A stretch of 64,000 nucleotides of DNA, taken from NCBI RefSeq assembly GCF_000189275.1, contig NZ_AEVT01000098.1:1-64000 (forward strand), written 5' to 3'. The translations under genes were made by a program, and so were the position numbers. The first letter of the stretch is position 1. Every line of letters begins with the position of its first letter. Shown in pieces: positions 1-8,900 of the stretch. The stretch is from Vibrio sinaloensis DSM 21326. GTDB lineage: Bacteria; Pseudomonadota; Gammaproteobacteria; Enterobacterales; Vibrionaceae. Under the pieces are notes generated by a model. It saw nothing but the letters and a program-made list of their open reading frames with translations, was not told the origin of the DNA and did no database searches.

Positions 1-154
1 TTCATACACTTCCGAGCCTATCCATTCTTTTGTGATCAAGTACACGTTTGATGTAATTGAACGTCAGACAAGCTTCATTACAGTGTGATTCTGCATGTGC
101 AACTTAAATCATAGTCTATTGTAATGTTAGCTAGGTTTAATATAAGAATGAGGT

Positions 155-1153
155 ATGGAGAGCATGCCGCTAGGACAGCACAAAGGCTTATGGATAGGCT
201 CTGTGTGCCTTTTATTGATTGGCGCTGGGAGTTTTTATTTCCTCTCTAAAGAAAGAGGGGAAGTAAATCATGTTCGAATTGGTGTCACTCTTACACCAAT
301 CGTTTCGCCATTTCTTATTGCCGAAAAGCTCGATTTATTTGAAAAATATTCGCTTAGCGTCGACTTGTACCCATGTGTCTCGGGAAATGCGTGCACTCAG
401 TTGATGCTTGATCACGATGTGGATTATGCAGCCGCATCCGAATCTGTGGTGATGTTTCAAAGTCACGAGCACAGTGAGATCGCGTTACTGGTCTCCTTTG
501 TCGAATCAGATAACGATCTAAAATTGCTGACGCTCAGTCCTAACAACATTGTGTCTGTTGCACAATTAGAAGGTAAGCGGGTAGGCGTGATTAAGGGAAC
601 GGCGAGTGAGTTCTACTTTGATTCCGTGTTACTCGCAAACGACTTGAAAGAGCTTAACGTCGATAAGGTGTACCTCGAACCGCACGAGTTAGTCCCCGCT
701 CTCTTGTCTTATCATGTTGAGGCTATCTCCGCATGGGAGCCTATGGGGTATCAAGCCGATTTACTGTCTGCTGCCGATGTTATAAACCTCGGTACACGCG
801 GTATTTATCAGCTGTCATTTAATCTGCTCTCAACCCGGCCTTACTTGGAATTTGTTGGCGATGAACCTCAGCGGCTTCTTCAAGCATTAAATGAGGCCGT
901 GCTGTGGATCAACGCTAATCCGGAGCAAGCGCAATCGATTATCGCTAAACGGCTTAAAATTCCGGTCAATCAGGTCAAATGGTCTTGGCCTGATTACGTA
1001 TTTCGACTCTCATTGGGAAATTCACTGCTTTCAAACTTGCAGTTTCAGACGCGTTGGGCGAAAGAGTCTGGATTGGTAGCTGGGTCGTCCCCCGATTACC
1101 GCGAAGTGTTTTTCCCGCAACCCTATCTACAAGCCACCATGCGTAGAGAATAG
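155..1153 (+). CDS. Membrane-anchored NitT/TauT-type substrate-binding protein
   Basis: A 332-residue protein of the SsuA/TauA/THI5-like periplasmic binding family. Residues about 11-30 form one hydrophobic segment (signal or anchor) with no lipobox cysteine. The binding fold follows from about residue 40, beginning with the family-typical strand VRIGVTLTPIVSPFLIAEK, and an Ala-Ala-Ala-Ser-Glu stretch marks the ligand-pocket region. No ABC permease or ATPase gene is nearby. The stop is two bases before the start of a GGDEF gene, so the two are surely co-transcribed. This resembles the NspS/MbaA arrangement, in which a binding protein gives ligand information to a c-di-GMP enzyme, so a sensory rather than transport role is inferred. 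An ATG at 164 is an alternative start. The ligand is unknown. Confidence 0.8.
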   Translation: MESMPLGQHKGLWIGSVCLLLIGAGSFYFLSKERGEVNHVRIGVTLTPIVSPFLIAEKLDLFEKYSLSVDLYPCVSGNACTQLMLDHDVDYAAASESVVMFQSHEHSEIALLVSFVESDNDLKLLTLSPNNIVSVAQLEGKRVGVIKGTASEFYFDSVLLANDLKELNVDKVYLEPHELVPALLSYHVEAISAWEPMGYQADLLSAADVINLGTRGIYQLSFNLLSTRPYLEFVGDEPQRLLQALNEAVLWINANPEQAQSIIAKRLKIPVNQVKWSWPDYVFRLSLGNSLLSNLQFQTRWAKESGLVAGSSPDYREVFFPQPYLQATMRRE

Positions 1154-1155
1154 CC

Positions 1156-2511
1156 ATGTTTAGCTCATTGTTTAAAAAGTTGTTTTTACTTTCCACCACG
1201 ACAATGCTGTTGACGCTGTTGATCGTACTGTCGTTTGCCAAAATCAGTGACGAACAAAACCAGACTAAAGCTCAACTCGATACCATTATCGACCTTCAAT
1301 TAAGGGTCGACTTATTGCGCAGTCAGCTATGGGTTTACCTGCAATTCGGTGATCAGCCTAGTTTAAAGCAAGTGGAGTTTGCCCAAGCTGAGCTCGCGAC
1401 TCAGCTAACCGCCTATAAAGCAATTGGTGGTCAGTTCGACAACCTTCAACGAATGAACCAAAGTTTGCAAGCTTTGCTGTTACAAGAAAAACGCCTTTAC
1501 AGTAAAGATAATGGTGCGGAGAGCGGCATCAGCGCGACGCGATTACTGCACTCACGCTACAACATGATAGTACAGAACATGACGGAAGAGTTGGCGCATG
1601 TCCATAAGGTCGTCGTCAACAGTAGCGCCTCTAACCTATCCAATATGATGAGTTACGCTGGAGCATGGTTGATGGTTTGTTCCCTGTTGGTGAGCTTTAT
1701 TGCGTGGTTGATCCTTTTGCGCTTCCGTTCCGACGCTGAGTCAATAAAAACCGCGATTGTTGATTTGGCTAAAGGAAAGTTGGATGCCAAGGTCAATACT
1801 CAATCCATGGACTCGGAATTCAAGGTCATCGCGTTTTTCTTCAACCAAATGACCATCTCTTTACGTGAAACTACCGTGACTAAGCACGAGTTAGAAGAGG
1901 AAGTGAAACGCCAAACCATGCAACTGCAAAAAAAGCAGGAGCAACTCATTTTTTTATCTGAGCATGATCCACTGACTGGTCTGTATAACCGACGTGCTTT
2001 CGATAAATGCTTGGAAAATGCGATAGTCAAAGCCAATCGAAGCGGTTGTAAATTGGCGCTGCTGTTTGTCGATCTCGACGACTTTAAAGCTGTTAATGAT
2101 ACCTACGGACATGATGCGGGGGACGTTATCTTAGTGACTGTTGCTGATCGTTTAAACAATGCGATTCGCCAGTCGGATTTTGTTGGGCGGCTTGGCGGCG
2201 ATGAGTTTGTTGTTTGCCTCGACTTGCTGAATGACTTTGATATCTTGCCTGAAAAAACCGAACAGATTATGCAAGCCATCTGTGAGCCGATTCTGTTTAA
2301 CGAGCGCGAGCTTCATGTCAGTGCAAGTATTGGTGTCAGCCATTTCCCTGACCATACCAAGAATAAGGAAGTGTTAATTAGCATGGCTGATGAAGCCATG
2401 TATCGTTCAAAACAAGTGTGTGGTGCGAGCTGCTATGATGGTGAGAAGATGCAGTGTCAGTCGAAGTCGAGTGAGGTTGTCGCGTTGGCCTCTGCGCGCA
2501 AGCAAACTTGA
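1156..2511 (+). CDS. Membrane-bound diguanylate cyclase (HAMP-GGDEF)
   Basis: A 451-residue inner-membrane protein. TM1 (about 7-27) and TM2 (about 168-190) flank a helical periplasmic region of roughly 140 residues. A HAMP-like linker, a charged coiled coil (about 240-265) and a C-terminal GGDEF domain follow. The active-site GGDEF is intact at residues 347-351, and an RQSD inhibitory I-site lies at 338-341, the standard five residues before it. It should therefore make c-di-GMP from two GTP and be product-inhibited. The periplasmic part is short and lacks a recognisable ligand fold. With the binding protein encoded immediately upstream, the likely model is that the binding protein supplies ligand sensing. 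The catalytic call is firm; the partnership is inferred. Confidence 0.93.
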   Translation: MFSSLFKKLFLLSTTTMLLTLLIVLSFAKISDEQNQTKAQLDTIIDLQLRVDLLRSQLWVYLQFGDQPSLKQVEFAQAELATQLTAYKAIGGQFDNLQRMNQSLQALLLQEKRLYSKDNGAESGISATRLLHSRYNMIVQNMTEELAHVHKVVVNSSASNLSNMMSYAGAWLMVCSLLVSFIAWLILLRFRSDAESIKTAIVDLAKGKLDAKVNTQSMDSEFKVIAFFFNQMTISLRETTVTKHELEEEVKRQTMQLQKKQEQLIFLSEHDPLTGLYNRRAFDKCLENAIVKANRSGCKLALLFVDLDDFKAVNDTYGHDAGDVILVTVADRLNNAIRQSDFVGRLGGDEFVVCLDLLNDFDILPEKTEQIMQAICEPILFNERELHVSASIGVSHFPDHTKNKEVLISMADEAMYRSKQVCGASCYDGEKMQCQSKSSEVVALASARKQT

Positions 2512-2629
2512 TAAAAGTGATTGAAAGTATTCAAGATTAAAACATAGGTGTAAAGAATTCTTAACGTTGTATACGGGTCGGATTTATCCTTCTAGCTCGA
2601 CATTATTGTCAATAATAGCCATCTTATGC

Positions 2630-2656
2630 AGGTTTTGGTTCGAAACCTTTTTTTGA
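2630..2656 (+). terminator. Rho-independent terminator after the GGDEF gene
   Basis: AGGTTT and AAACCT arms around a 7-base loop are followed directly by a run of T. It sits 120 bases after the GGDEF stop and just before the YitT-type gene, ending the binding-protein/GGDEF operon. Confidence 0.6.
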
Positions 2657-2682
2657 GCCGCTTTCTATCGGGATAGTTGATT

Positions 2683-3291
2683 ATGGATAATGAACATAGC
2701 TTAAGAGAGAACCTTCTCGCATTGACATTAGGCAGTGCTTTGGTCTCTTTAGGCGTGATTTTCTTTAGTAAAGTTGGGCTATTGACTGGCGGGACGGCTG
2801 GACTGGCTATTTTTCTGACTAAAGTGAGTGACTTTAGCTTTGGGCAAATCTTCTTTGCTCTAAACCTACCTTTTTATATTCTTTCTGTGGCGCGTATGGG
2901 CTGGCGATTCACCCTTAACACGTTTATTGCGGTAAGTATCGTTTCTTTTGCCGTCGACCATTTACATAATGTCATTGAGATTGCACGCGTTGATCCTATT
3001 TATGCCGCTTTGATTGGTGGTGGATTGATTGGCATCGGTATGTTGGTCATCTTCCGACATAAAATGAGCTTAGGCGGTTTCAATATTCTCGCGTTGTTTT
3101 TGCAAGAACGGTTCGGTATTCGAGCCGGTAAGGTTCAGATGGCACTGGACTGCTCCATTGTCGTGATGTCGTTGTTTATTGTTGATATCTCCTTAATTGT
3201 TTTATCTGTGCTTGGTGCCATCGCGACCAACTTGATTCTCGCTATGAATCATAAACCGGGTCGTTATCAACCGCAGCCCGCAAACGGCTGA
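2683..3291 (+). CDS. YitT family (DUF161) membrane protein
   Basis: A 202-residue polytopic membrane protein of the YitT/DUF161 family. It is almost entirely hydrophobic with about five or six transmembrane helices, glycine-rich family motifs (GLLTGGTAGLAIFL near the N-terminus, LIGGGLIGIGMLVIFRHKMSLGG in the middle), and a short basic tail. It lacks the soluble DUF2179 domain found in the longer roughly 280-residue members. Function is unknown; a transporter is possible. The ATG at 2683 is preferred over an in-frame TTG at 2677 because GGGA lies about nine bases upstream of the ATG. The gene is monocistronic, with terminators on both sides. Confidence 0.85.
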   Translation: MDNEHSLRENLLALTLGSALVSLGVIFFSKVGLLTGGTAGLAIFLTKVSDFSFGQIFFALNLPFYILSVARMGWRFTLNTFIAVSIVSFAVDHLHNVIEIARVDPIYAALIGGGLIGIGMLVIFRHKMSLGGFNILALFLQERFGIRAGKVQMALDCSIVVMSLFIVDISLIVLSVLGAIATNLILAMNHKPGRYQPQPANG

Positions 3292-3306
3292 TAATAGTCA
3301 ACCAAA

Positions 3307-3341
3307 AACGGCTTAGCATTGCGCTAAGCCGTTATTTTTTG
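3307..3341. terminator. Bidirectional terminator shared by convergent genes
   Basis: Eleven-base-pair stem AACGGCTTAGC/GCTAAGCCGTT with T-rich flanks on both strands. It ends both the YitT-type gene (+) and the HAD gene (-). The HAD stop codon lies inside the hairpin. Confidence 0.85.
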
Positions 3342-3800
3342 TAACTCATTCAGATGGTTGATTTGCACAAGATCGTCGTCGTTTTCAAGCTTACTCGGGT
3401 TGTACCATATTGCTCGACACCCTGCGTCGATTGAAGCGAAGATGTCTTTGTCTAGACTATCTCCAACCATCACCAGTTGCTGGCAGGGGACATCCAAGCT
3501 TTGAGCAATGGTTTGGTAGAACTTCTTTCCACTCTTACCGACCCCAAGATTGGACTGGCAAAAATAACCGTTGATGTATGGGTCTAACCCCACTCTTTGG
3601 AATGCCGCTTGTATCTCACTCTCTTTCGAGTCTTGTGCGCTTGTCGCCACATAGATGGTGTGATGTTCCGACAGCGCTTTTAACGCTTCGTGGGCTCCTT
3701 CGATGGCCTCGACATTCGGCCACAAGTACATTTTCCCTTGTTGCTTCGGGTCGTCGACCATCAGGGTATTACCCCAGTCAAACAGATAAATCGTTTCCAT
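3324..3800 (-). CDS. HAD-superfamily phosphatase
   Basis: A 158-residue haloacid-dehalogenase hydrolase. Motif I is DWGNT near residue 8, unusual because the second Asp of DxDxT is replaced (DxGxT), as in many HAD sugar-phosphatase relatives. Motif II is the Thr/Ser of VATSAQ, motif III a Lys in GKSGKKFYQ, and motif IV GDSLDKD. The cap is small. The ATG at 3800 is used because the family N-terminus (METIYLFDWGNT) starts there; the frame extends upstream only to a TTG at 3830. Substrate unknown. Confidence 0.82.
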   Translation of the reverse strand: METIYLFDWGNTLMVDDPKQQGKMYLWPNVEAIEGAHEALKALSEHHTIYVATSAQDSKESEIQAAFQRVGLDPYINGYFCQSNLGVGKSGKKFYQTIAQSLDVPCQQLVMVGDSLDKDIFASIDAGCRAIWYNPSKLENDDDLVQINHLNELQKITA

Positions 3801-3960
3801 CTTATAGTTAATCCCTGCGCTCACACCCAAACTTGCGCCTTCAGTGTGCTCTCAATAGTTTTTACTTATCTTTACGACAAAATAGCTGATTAGTACATAC
3901 TGCGCCATTCCTATTAAATACGCACCTAGATTTTTATCGTCTTTCTTTAAAGGTGTTTAT

Positions 3961-4113
3961 ATGTTTGCAATTGATGATGTTGTTATCGCAACTAAAGGTA
4001 TCGAGTTAGGTCAAATGGTTGTTGTAGGTATTAGCAGTGGCGGTGCTTACATCCATGTTCGAGTTGACGGCATGACATTGACATACCCAGTTAAGGACCT
4101 AAAAAAGGCTTAA
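3961..4113 (+). CDS. Small 50-residue beta-rich protein
   Basis: An ATG-to-TAA frame of 50 codons, preceded by AAAGGTG at good spacing and followed immediately by a strong terminator. The product begins MFAIDDVVIATKGIELGQ and is predicted to be mostly short beta-strands, like a compact SH3/KOW-type barrel (alternating GQMVVVGI, AYIHVRV, LTYPV), with a lysine-rich end. No signal peptide. The start, Shine-Dalgarno, length and terminator all fit a real small gene. Function unrecognised. Confidence 0.7.
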   Translation: MFAIDDVVIATKGIELGQMVVVGISSGGAYIHVRVDGMTLTYPVKDLKKA

Positions 4114-4140
4114 CTGTTCGGTGTTCTAAACGAGTTTTCC

Positions 4141-4176
4141 AAGGGATCAGATAGAGTATCTGGTCCCTTTCTTTTT
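4141..4176 (+). terminator. Terminator of the small 50-residue gene
   Basis: Thirteen-base arms (one G-U pair) at 4141-4153 and 4157-4169, then CTTTTTCT. Confidence 0.85.
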
Positions 4177-4564
4177 CTATGCCCCTGAGTTCCCCTGTCT
4201 ATTCTCACTTTAACGACTCACTATTGCGCTGCCTTCGTGTAAAACCGCTATGTGGTGAATATCGCTTATCTTTGACATTATTCACCAGTGTTATGCTTTG
4301 GTGTTTAATGGCTTTTAAATAACATACTGATATTAAAGGGTTTATGTTTTGGTATGTTGCTTGCTATGGCCTCTTGGTAGTATGAGTAGAGATGTTTTTG
4401 ATGAGTATGTATTACTTATACTTATAAATATCTGCTTCGGTCGGGATAGATCTGACGTATTTGATGTCGAATCCGGTGTTCATACGTATAACAACGATAA
4501 TCTTTCTCCTTTAAATGACTCGCCATACTAGAGCGGAGCATTACAACTTAGATAAGGAATTCTC
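4177..4564. other. Intergenic region upstream of the first RND system
   Basis: Nearly 390 bases, AT-rich. A 60-codon open frame (4349-4531) has no ribosome site and an unconvincing composition, so I do not call it. The region presumably carries the promoter of the efflux operon; a good AAGGA lies just before the ATG at 4565. No clear operator was seen. Confidence 0.5.
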
Positions 4565-5713
4565 ATGATAACTAAGTCGTTACGTTGGTTATTACCCTGC
4601 TTAGTACTCGCTGGGGCTTACGGAGGCTATACGGCTATCGCCTCGACAGGTGCAGAAGAAGAGCCAGAAACGAAAATAAAGGCGTTACCAAAAGTCACCG
4701 TTGCCTCAATCCAATCCTCTGATCACAACGTGGTCATCACCAGTCATGGCGAACTGCAACCTGTCGAGGTTACTCAGTTATCTGCACAAGTGTCGGGAGA
4801 GGTGGTGAGCTGGCACCCTAATTTTGTTGTGGGTGGAGTCGTAAAGCGCGGTGAAGTGTTATTTGAAATCGAAAGCGATAATTATCAAGCTGCCGTACTC
4901 CAAGCGGAAGCGCAACTAGCCAGCGCACGAGCCGCATTGATTGAAGAGAAAGCGCGAGCAGAAGTCGCTAAACGCCAAGCGAAGACATTGCCTGCCAAAC
5001 AAGTGACCGACCTTTACTTACGCAAACCACAGGTACTCAGTGCCTCAGCACAAGTGAAATCCGCCCAAGCGGCACTAAAACGAGCAAAACGTGATTTAGA
5101 AAACTGTAAAGTTGTCGCACCCTATGATGCGTTGGTTGTTGCTAGAGACATCGGTGTGGGGCAGTTTATCTCGGCAGGCGCTCATGTCGCGACTTTGAAT
5201 AATGTTGAAGCGGGCGAAGTTCATATTCCCATTGCTGGTTTTGACAGTGTGTTCCTACCAAAAGACTACGCAGGCCTAGAGGCGAAAATCATCTTGCGTG
5301 GAATAGAGAAAACAGAGCGTCTTGGAGTGATCGAGCGGGATTTAGGCGTTATTGATAGCAGTACGCGCATGATTAATGTTGTCGTCCAATTGGACGATCC
5401 TTATGCCATTCAGTCACCAAGCGCTACGCCAATCAAATTTGGTTCTTACGTTGAAGTTCAGTTTACCGGTAAACAACTCAAACACATTTACAAGTTGCCG
5501 CAAGAGCTTGTTAACAATCAACGCGTTTGGGTTGTTAACGATGAGGGTGAACTAGAGCCGAGAAAAGTGAACGTCGTTAGAGCAGAGAAAGAATTTATGC
5601 TGATTGGTGAAGGGCTATCAGACGAAGACCAAGTGGTGTTAACCGTGCCTGAATACCCGCAAAAAGGGTTGATGGTTGAGGTGAACGTCTCCAACCAAGC
5701 CACTTTGTACTAG
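4565..5713 (+). CDS. RND efflux periplasmic adaptor (membrane fusion protein)
   Basis: A 382-residue HlyD/AcrA-type adaptor. The N-terminal hydrophobic segment (about 5-25) lacks a lipobox, so it is a signal or membrane anchor. A lipoyl/barrel-sandwich half (about 65-105, GEVVSWHPNFVVGGVVKRGE) follows, then an alpha-hairpin rich in Ala, Glu and Lys (about 110-175), the second lipoyl half with the typical VAPYDALVVARDI, a beta-barrel and a membrane-proximal domain. It links the inner-membrane RND pump to an outer-membrane channel. It precedes the pump gene by nine bases; no outer-membrane channel gene is present, so TolC is the likely partner. Confidence 0.92.
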   Translation: MITKSLRWLLPCLVLAGAYGGYTAIASTGAEEEPETKIKALPKVTVASIQSSDHNVVITSHGELQPVEVTQLSAQVSGEVVSWHPNFVVGGVVKRGEVLFEIESDNYQAAVLQAEAQLASARAALIEEKARAEVAKRQAKTLPAKQVTDLYLRKPQVLSASAQVKSAQAALKRAKRDLENCKVVAPYDALVVARDIGVGQFISAGAHVATLNNVEAGEVHIPIAGFDSVFLPKDYAGLEAKIILRGIEKTERLGVIERDLGVIDSSTRMINVVVQLDDPYAIQSPSATPIKFGSYVEVQFTGKQLKHIYKLPQELVNNQRVWVVNDEGELEPRKVNVVRAEKEFMLIGEGLSDEDQVVLTVPEYPQKGLMVEVNVSNQATLY

Positions 5714-5722
5714 GAGTCGAGC

Positions 5723-8110
5723 ATGGAAGATACGAAGCAAAAAGGTTTGATTGCCTACTTTGCCAATAACTCGGTTGCGGCCAATCTCCTAATGGCATTC
5801 ATCCTCATTGTTGGCACCGCGAGTTTCTTTTTCATTCAGCGTCAGATGTTCCCTAACATTGAGGTCAACTACATCAATGTGAGCGCCCAGTATCCGGGTG
5901 CATCACCGCAAGAAGTGGAAGAGAGTATTCTGCTGAAAGTTGAAGAATCTCTTAAAGATGTCACCGGGATCAAAAAAGCCATTTCTACTGCGCGCAGGGG
6001 ATCGGGCAGTATAGAGCTTGAAATTGATGTCGACGAAGACATCAAAGATGTGCTTGATGATGTGAAGCAGAAGGTGGATGCAATTGCCAACTTTCCAGCA
6101 CAAATGGAACCGATTCAAGTCTATCAGTTCGAGTTCCGACAAGACGTGATCGAAATGGCGATAGTAGGCGATCGCTCCTTACTAGAATTGAAGCCAATCG
6201 CCAAACAGATCGAGGATGAACTGCTGCAACTTCAAAATGTCGCATTAGTCGAACTGGGCGCGCCAGAGTATGAAATTGCGATTGAGATAGAGCCACGAAT
6301 CCTGCAGAAATACAGCTTAACACTTAATGAAGTGAGCCAAGCGATTCAAAGATATTCAGCCAACTACTCTGCAGGCGAAGTTCGAACTAACTCTGGCATG
6401 ATTTCAGTACGTATTGAGAATCAATACTACAGTGGCGAAGAGTTTCGCCAGATCCCGGTCAAGATAGGTCGCAATGGGGGCAAGGTTTTACTGCAAGATA
6501 TCGCGACAATCAAAGATGGTTTCACTGAAGACGACCGCTATTTCAAGTATTCGGGTGAAAACGCGATTTACTTGTCAGTTAAAGCGACAAAAGATCAGAA
6601 CATGGTCACCGTTGCGGAGTCTGTAAAAGCATATATTGCGCAGAAGAATCAGACTCTTCCCGCTGATTTGCAAATCAAAACCTTAGTCGACATGACCTAC
6701 TACTTGAACGCGCGTCTCGACATGATGCTGAAAAACTTACTTCAGGGCGCTGTTTTGGTGGCCTTGATGTTGAGCATATTTTTGCGTTTCAAGTTAGCGA
6801 TGTGGGTAATGGTGGGTTTACCCGTCTGCTTCCTTGGCGCGGTCATGCTAATGCCTGCTATCGGTGTCAGTATCAATATTGTCTCTTTGTTCGCCTTTAT
6901 TATGGTGCTGGGTATTGTTGTCGATGACGCGATTGTCATAGGGGAAAGTGCTTATACCGAGATCGAAAAAAGTGGTGGAGGCGTTGATAACGTTGTACGT
7001 GGTGTTAAGCGCGTCGCGACACCAGCGACGTTTGGTGTACTAACAACGATTGCGGTGTTTGCTCCGTTTCTGATGTCGAAAGGAATAGAGAGCGCATTTT
7101 TCTTTGGTATTGCAGCGATTGTCATTCTGTGTCTGATTTTCAGCCTGATTGAGTCCAAATTAATTCTGCCTTCGCACCTTGCACATTCAACTTTTAAACC
7201 ATTGAAGAAGGGTGGCTGGCGAGATAGGTTTAACACCCGCTTCTTTGGCTTTGTTAACGGCCCATACAAACGCTTTGTCGCGTTTTGCACCTATTGGCGC
7301 TGGACAGTATTTGCAAGCTTTGTTGGTGTCTTGGTGGTGAGTCTTGCGCTTGTAATGGCCAATTACGTTCGCGTGATTCCTTCACCCAAAGTTCCACATG
7401 ACTTTCCGAGCATTAAGTTGGTGATGAATGATAACGTCTCGAGCGAGCAAACGATCGCTGCGCTGAAAACCATTGAAAGCACGGTTCTGAGTATCGATAA
7501 GCAGATCGAACAGGAAACCGGTCAAAAAATGGTTAAGGACATTTTGACGTTCAACAAAGGCCGAAAAGAAGGGCAACTGGTTATTCCTTTAGTCGATGAA
7601 GAGTTGAGACCATTTAATACGTTCGAATTGGCGCGACGTTGGCGTGAACAAATGCCAAGTCTACCGGGAATGAAAACCTTGAACGTGTCGGATAATGTAA
7701 ACGATGACGAGAAGGGGGATGAGTTTGGCTTCTTGCTCTATGGCTCCGATATCGAGAGCCTTAACGCAGCCGGACGAGAACTGATTCTCGCGCTGAAAGA
7801 TCAAGAAGGACTGTTTGATATATCCTCCTCCATCGATGCTGGTAGCCAAGAAGTACTGTTGTCATTAGCCCCTGTCGCTTATGACTTAGGTTTGGATCTG
7901 TTCGATGTGGCCAGTCAGGTTGGTGGCAGCTTCTACGGCGGCGAGGCACAACGAGTGCTGCGAGATGGTGAAGAGATTAAGGTGATGGTGCGTTACCCGC
8001 AGTTAACCCGTGAAGCTTTCTCATCACTGCGTTATGCCATTATTACTACGCCTGAAGGAAGAAAGTCATGCTTGGTGATGTGGTCGAGATTAAACAGCAG
8101 CCAGGTGTAA
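5723..8110 (+). CDS. RND pump, N-terminal 795 residues before the frameshift
   Basis: N-terminal part of the split pump. It contains TM1-TM7 and the porter loops and ends with about 15 out-of-frame residues (SCLVMWSRLNSSQV) before TAA. It starts at the ATG with AGGAGT nine bases upstream. Alone it lacks the C-terminal transmembrane helices and should not form a working transporter. Confidence 0.8.
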   Translation: MEDTKQKGLIAYFANNSVAANLLMAFILIVGTASFFFIQRQMFPNIEVNYINVSAQYPGASPQEVEESILLKVEESLKDVTGIKKAISTARRGSGSIELEIDVDEDIKDVLDDVKQKVDAIANFPAQMEPIQVYQFEFRQDVIEMAIVGDRSLLELKPIAKQIEDELLQLQNVALVELGAPEYEIAIEIEPRILQKYSLTLNEVSQAIQRYSANYSAGEVRTNSGMISVRIENQYYSGEEFRQIPVKIGRNGGKVLLQDIATIKDGFTEDDRYFKYSGENAIYLSVKATKDQNMVTVAESVKAYIAQKNQTLPADLQIKTLVDMTYYLNARLDMMLKNLLQGAVLVALMLSIFLRFKLAMWVMVGLPVCFLGAVMLMPAIGVSINIVSLFAFIMVLGIVVDDAIVIGESAYTEIEKSGGGVDNVVRGVKRVATPATFGVLTTIAVFAPFLMSKGIESAFFFGIAAIVILCLIFSLIESKLILPSHLAHSTFKPLKKGGWRDRFNTRFFGFVNGPYKRFVAFCTYWRWTVFASFVGVLVVSLALVMANYVRVIPSPKVPHDFPSIKLVMNDNVSSEQTIAALKTIESTVLSIDKQIEQETGQKMVKDILTFNKGRKEGQLVIPLVDEELRPFNTFELARRWREQMPSLPGMKTLNVSDNVNDDEKGDEFGFLLYGSDIESLNAAGRELILALKDQEGLFDISSSIDAGSQEVLLSLAPVAYDLGLDLFDVASQVGGSFYGGEAQRVLRDGEEIKVMVRYPQLTREAFSSLRYAIITTPEGRKSCLVMWSRLNSSQV

Positions 8111-8841
8111 GTGAAATTCGTCGCGAAGGCGGTTTTCGTAGCGTTTATGTTTATGGTTCCATTGATGAAGAGCTGGTAGAGCCTGGCGAAATTGTTGAGC
8201 GTGTAAACGCTGAGATCATTCCACCAATTCTCGCGCAATATCAAGGAGTGAAGAGTCAGCTTGGAGGCACCATCGAAGAGCAGCAAGCACAGCAAGATGA
8301 GCAAGTGCTGTTCTTCCTCGCGGGTATGATAATCGTCTACATGTTGCTGGCTATCCCTCTAAAGAGCTATACACAGCCTCTCCTGATTATGTCTGTGATT
8401 CCATTCAGTTTGACTGGTGCGATCTGGGGCCATTACTGGTTTGGGTTAGATCTGAGTATGATGTCGACCTTTGGGTTGATTGCCGCAGCGGGTGTGGTGG
8501 TGAATGATTCCCTGGTGATGACCGACTATGTGAACAAGCTAAGGCATGAAGGCGTGGCGATAAAGGAGGCTGTAATAGAAGCTGGCTGCGCTCGCTTTAG
8601 AGCAATCACTTTGACTTCAATTACTACCTTTGTTGGTGTACTGCCAATCATGTTTGAAACTAGCCTGCAAGCAAAATTCGTCATACCTATGGCCGTGGCT
8701 CTAGGCTTCTCTGTCTTGTTTGCAACTTTGTTGACTCTGGTCCTCGTGCCTTGTTTGTATTTAATGTTGGAAGACATTAAGAACATTTTCCGATCAATCA
8801 AAAATCGATTGAGAAGAAAGCCGACAGTGGCAATTAACTAA
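8068..8841 (+). CDS. RND pump, C-terminal part after the frameshift
   Basis: C-terminal 257 residues of the split pump, from the end of the second periplasmic loop through the last transmembrane helices to a basic tail (RLRRKP). The ATG at 8068 is an internal methionine of the family motif VMLGDV, not a natural start; no ribosome site precedes it. Confidence 0.78.
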   Translation: MLGDVVEIKQQPGVSEIRREGGFRSVYVYGSIDEELVEPGEIVERVNAEIIPPILAQYQGVKSQLGGTIEEQQAQQDEQVLFFLAGMIIVYMLLAIPLKSYTQPLLIMSVIPFSLTGAIWGHYWFGLDLSMMSTFGLIAAAGVVVNDSLVMTDYVNKLRHEGVAIKEAVIEAGCARFRAITLTSITTFVGVLPIMFETSLQAKFVIPMAVALGFSVLFATLLTLVLVPCLYLMLEDIKNIFRSIKNRLRRKPTVAIN

Positions 8842-8845
8842 TAAT

Positions 8846-8877
8846 AAAGGCGGAGCATTGCTCCGCCTTTATTTTTT
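8846..8877 (+). terminator. Terminator of the first RND operon
   Basis: Stem AAAGGCGGAGC/GCTCCGCCTTT with a three-base loop, then ATTTTTT. It starts five bases after the pump stop codon. Confidence 0.9.
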
Positions 8878-8900
8878 CGACACAGAGAAGTGTAGGCCCA

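Larger units (their letters stand above)
5723..8841 (+). pseudogene. RND efflux pump (HAE1-like), split by a one-base frameshift
   Basis: Two overlapping frames together encode one ordinary RND pump of about 1,039 residues. The first 795 codons run in one frame and stop at 8110. The rest of the protein continues in the -1 frame from about 8065. Around 8057-8070 the sequence GGAAGAAAGTCATG breaks the frame; one extra A in the AAA run would give the family-typical GRKVMLGDV. The first part carries TM1 to the pore domains, including the proton-relay VDDAIVIGE in TM4. The second part carries the end of the docking domain and TM8-12 with GVVVNDSLVM. It is a broken gene, a sequencing slip in a homopolymer, or, less likely, a -1 frameshift at A-AAG. 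The rest of both frames is undamaged, so any break is recent. Confidence 0.85.

Noticed and set aside
4349..4531. 60-codon ORF upstream of the first RND adaptor
   Set aside because: No ribosome site, Cys- and Trp-rich unlikely composition, no neighbour overlap.
8055..8110. Programmed -1 frameshift as the main explanation for the split RND pump
   Set aside because: The A-AAG slip site is weak, there is no convincing stimulatory hairpin, and RND pumps are not known to need frameshifting; a one-base deletion or sequencing slip is simpler.
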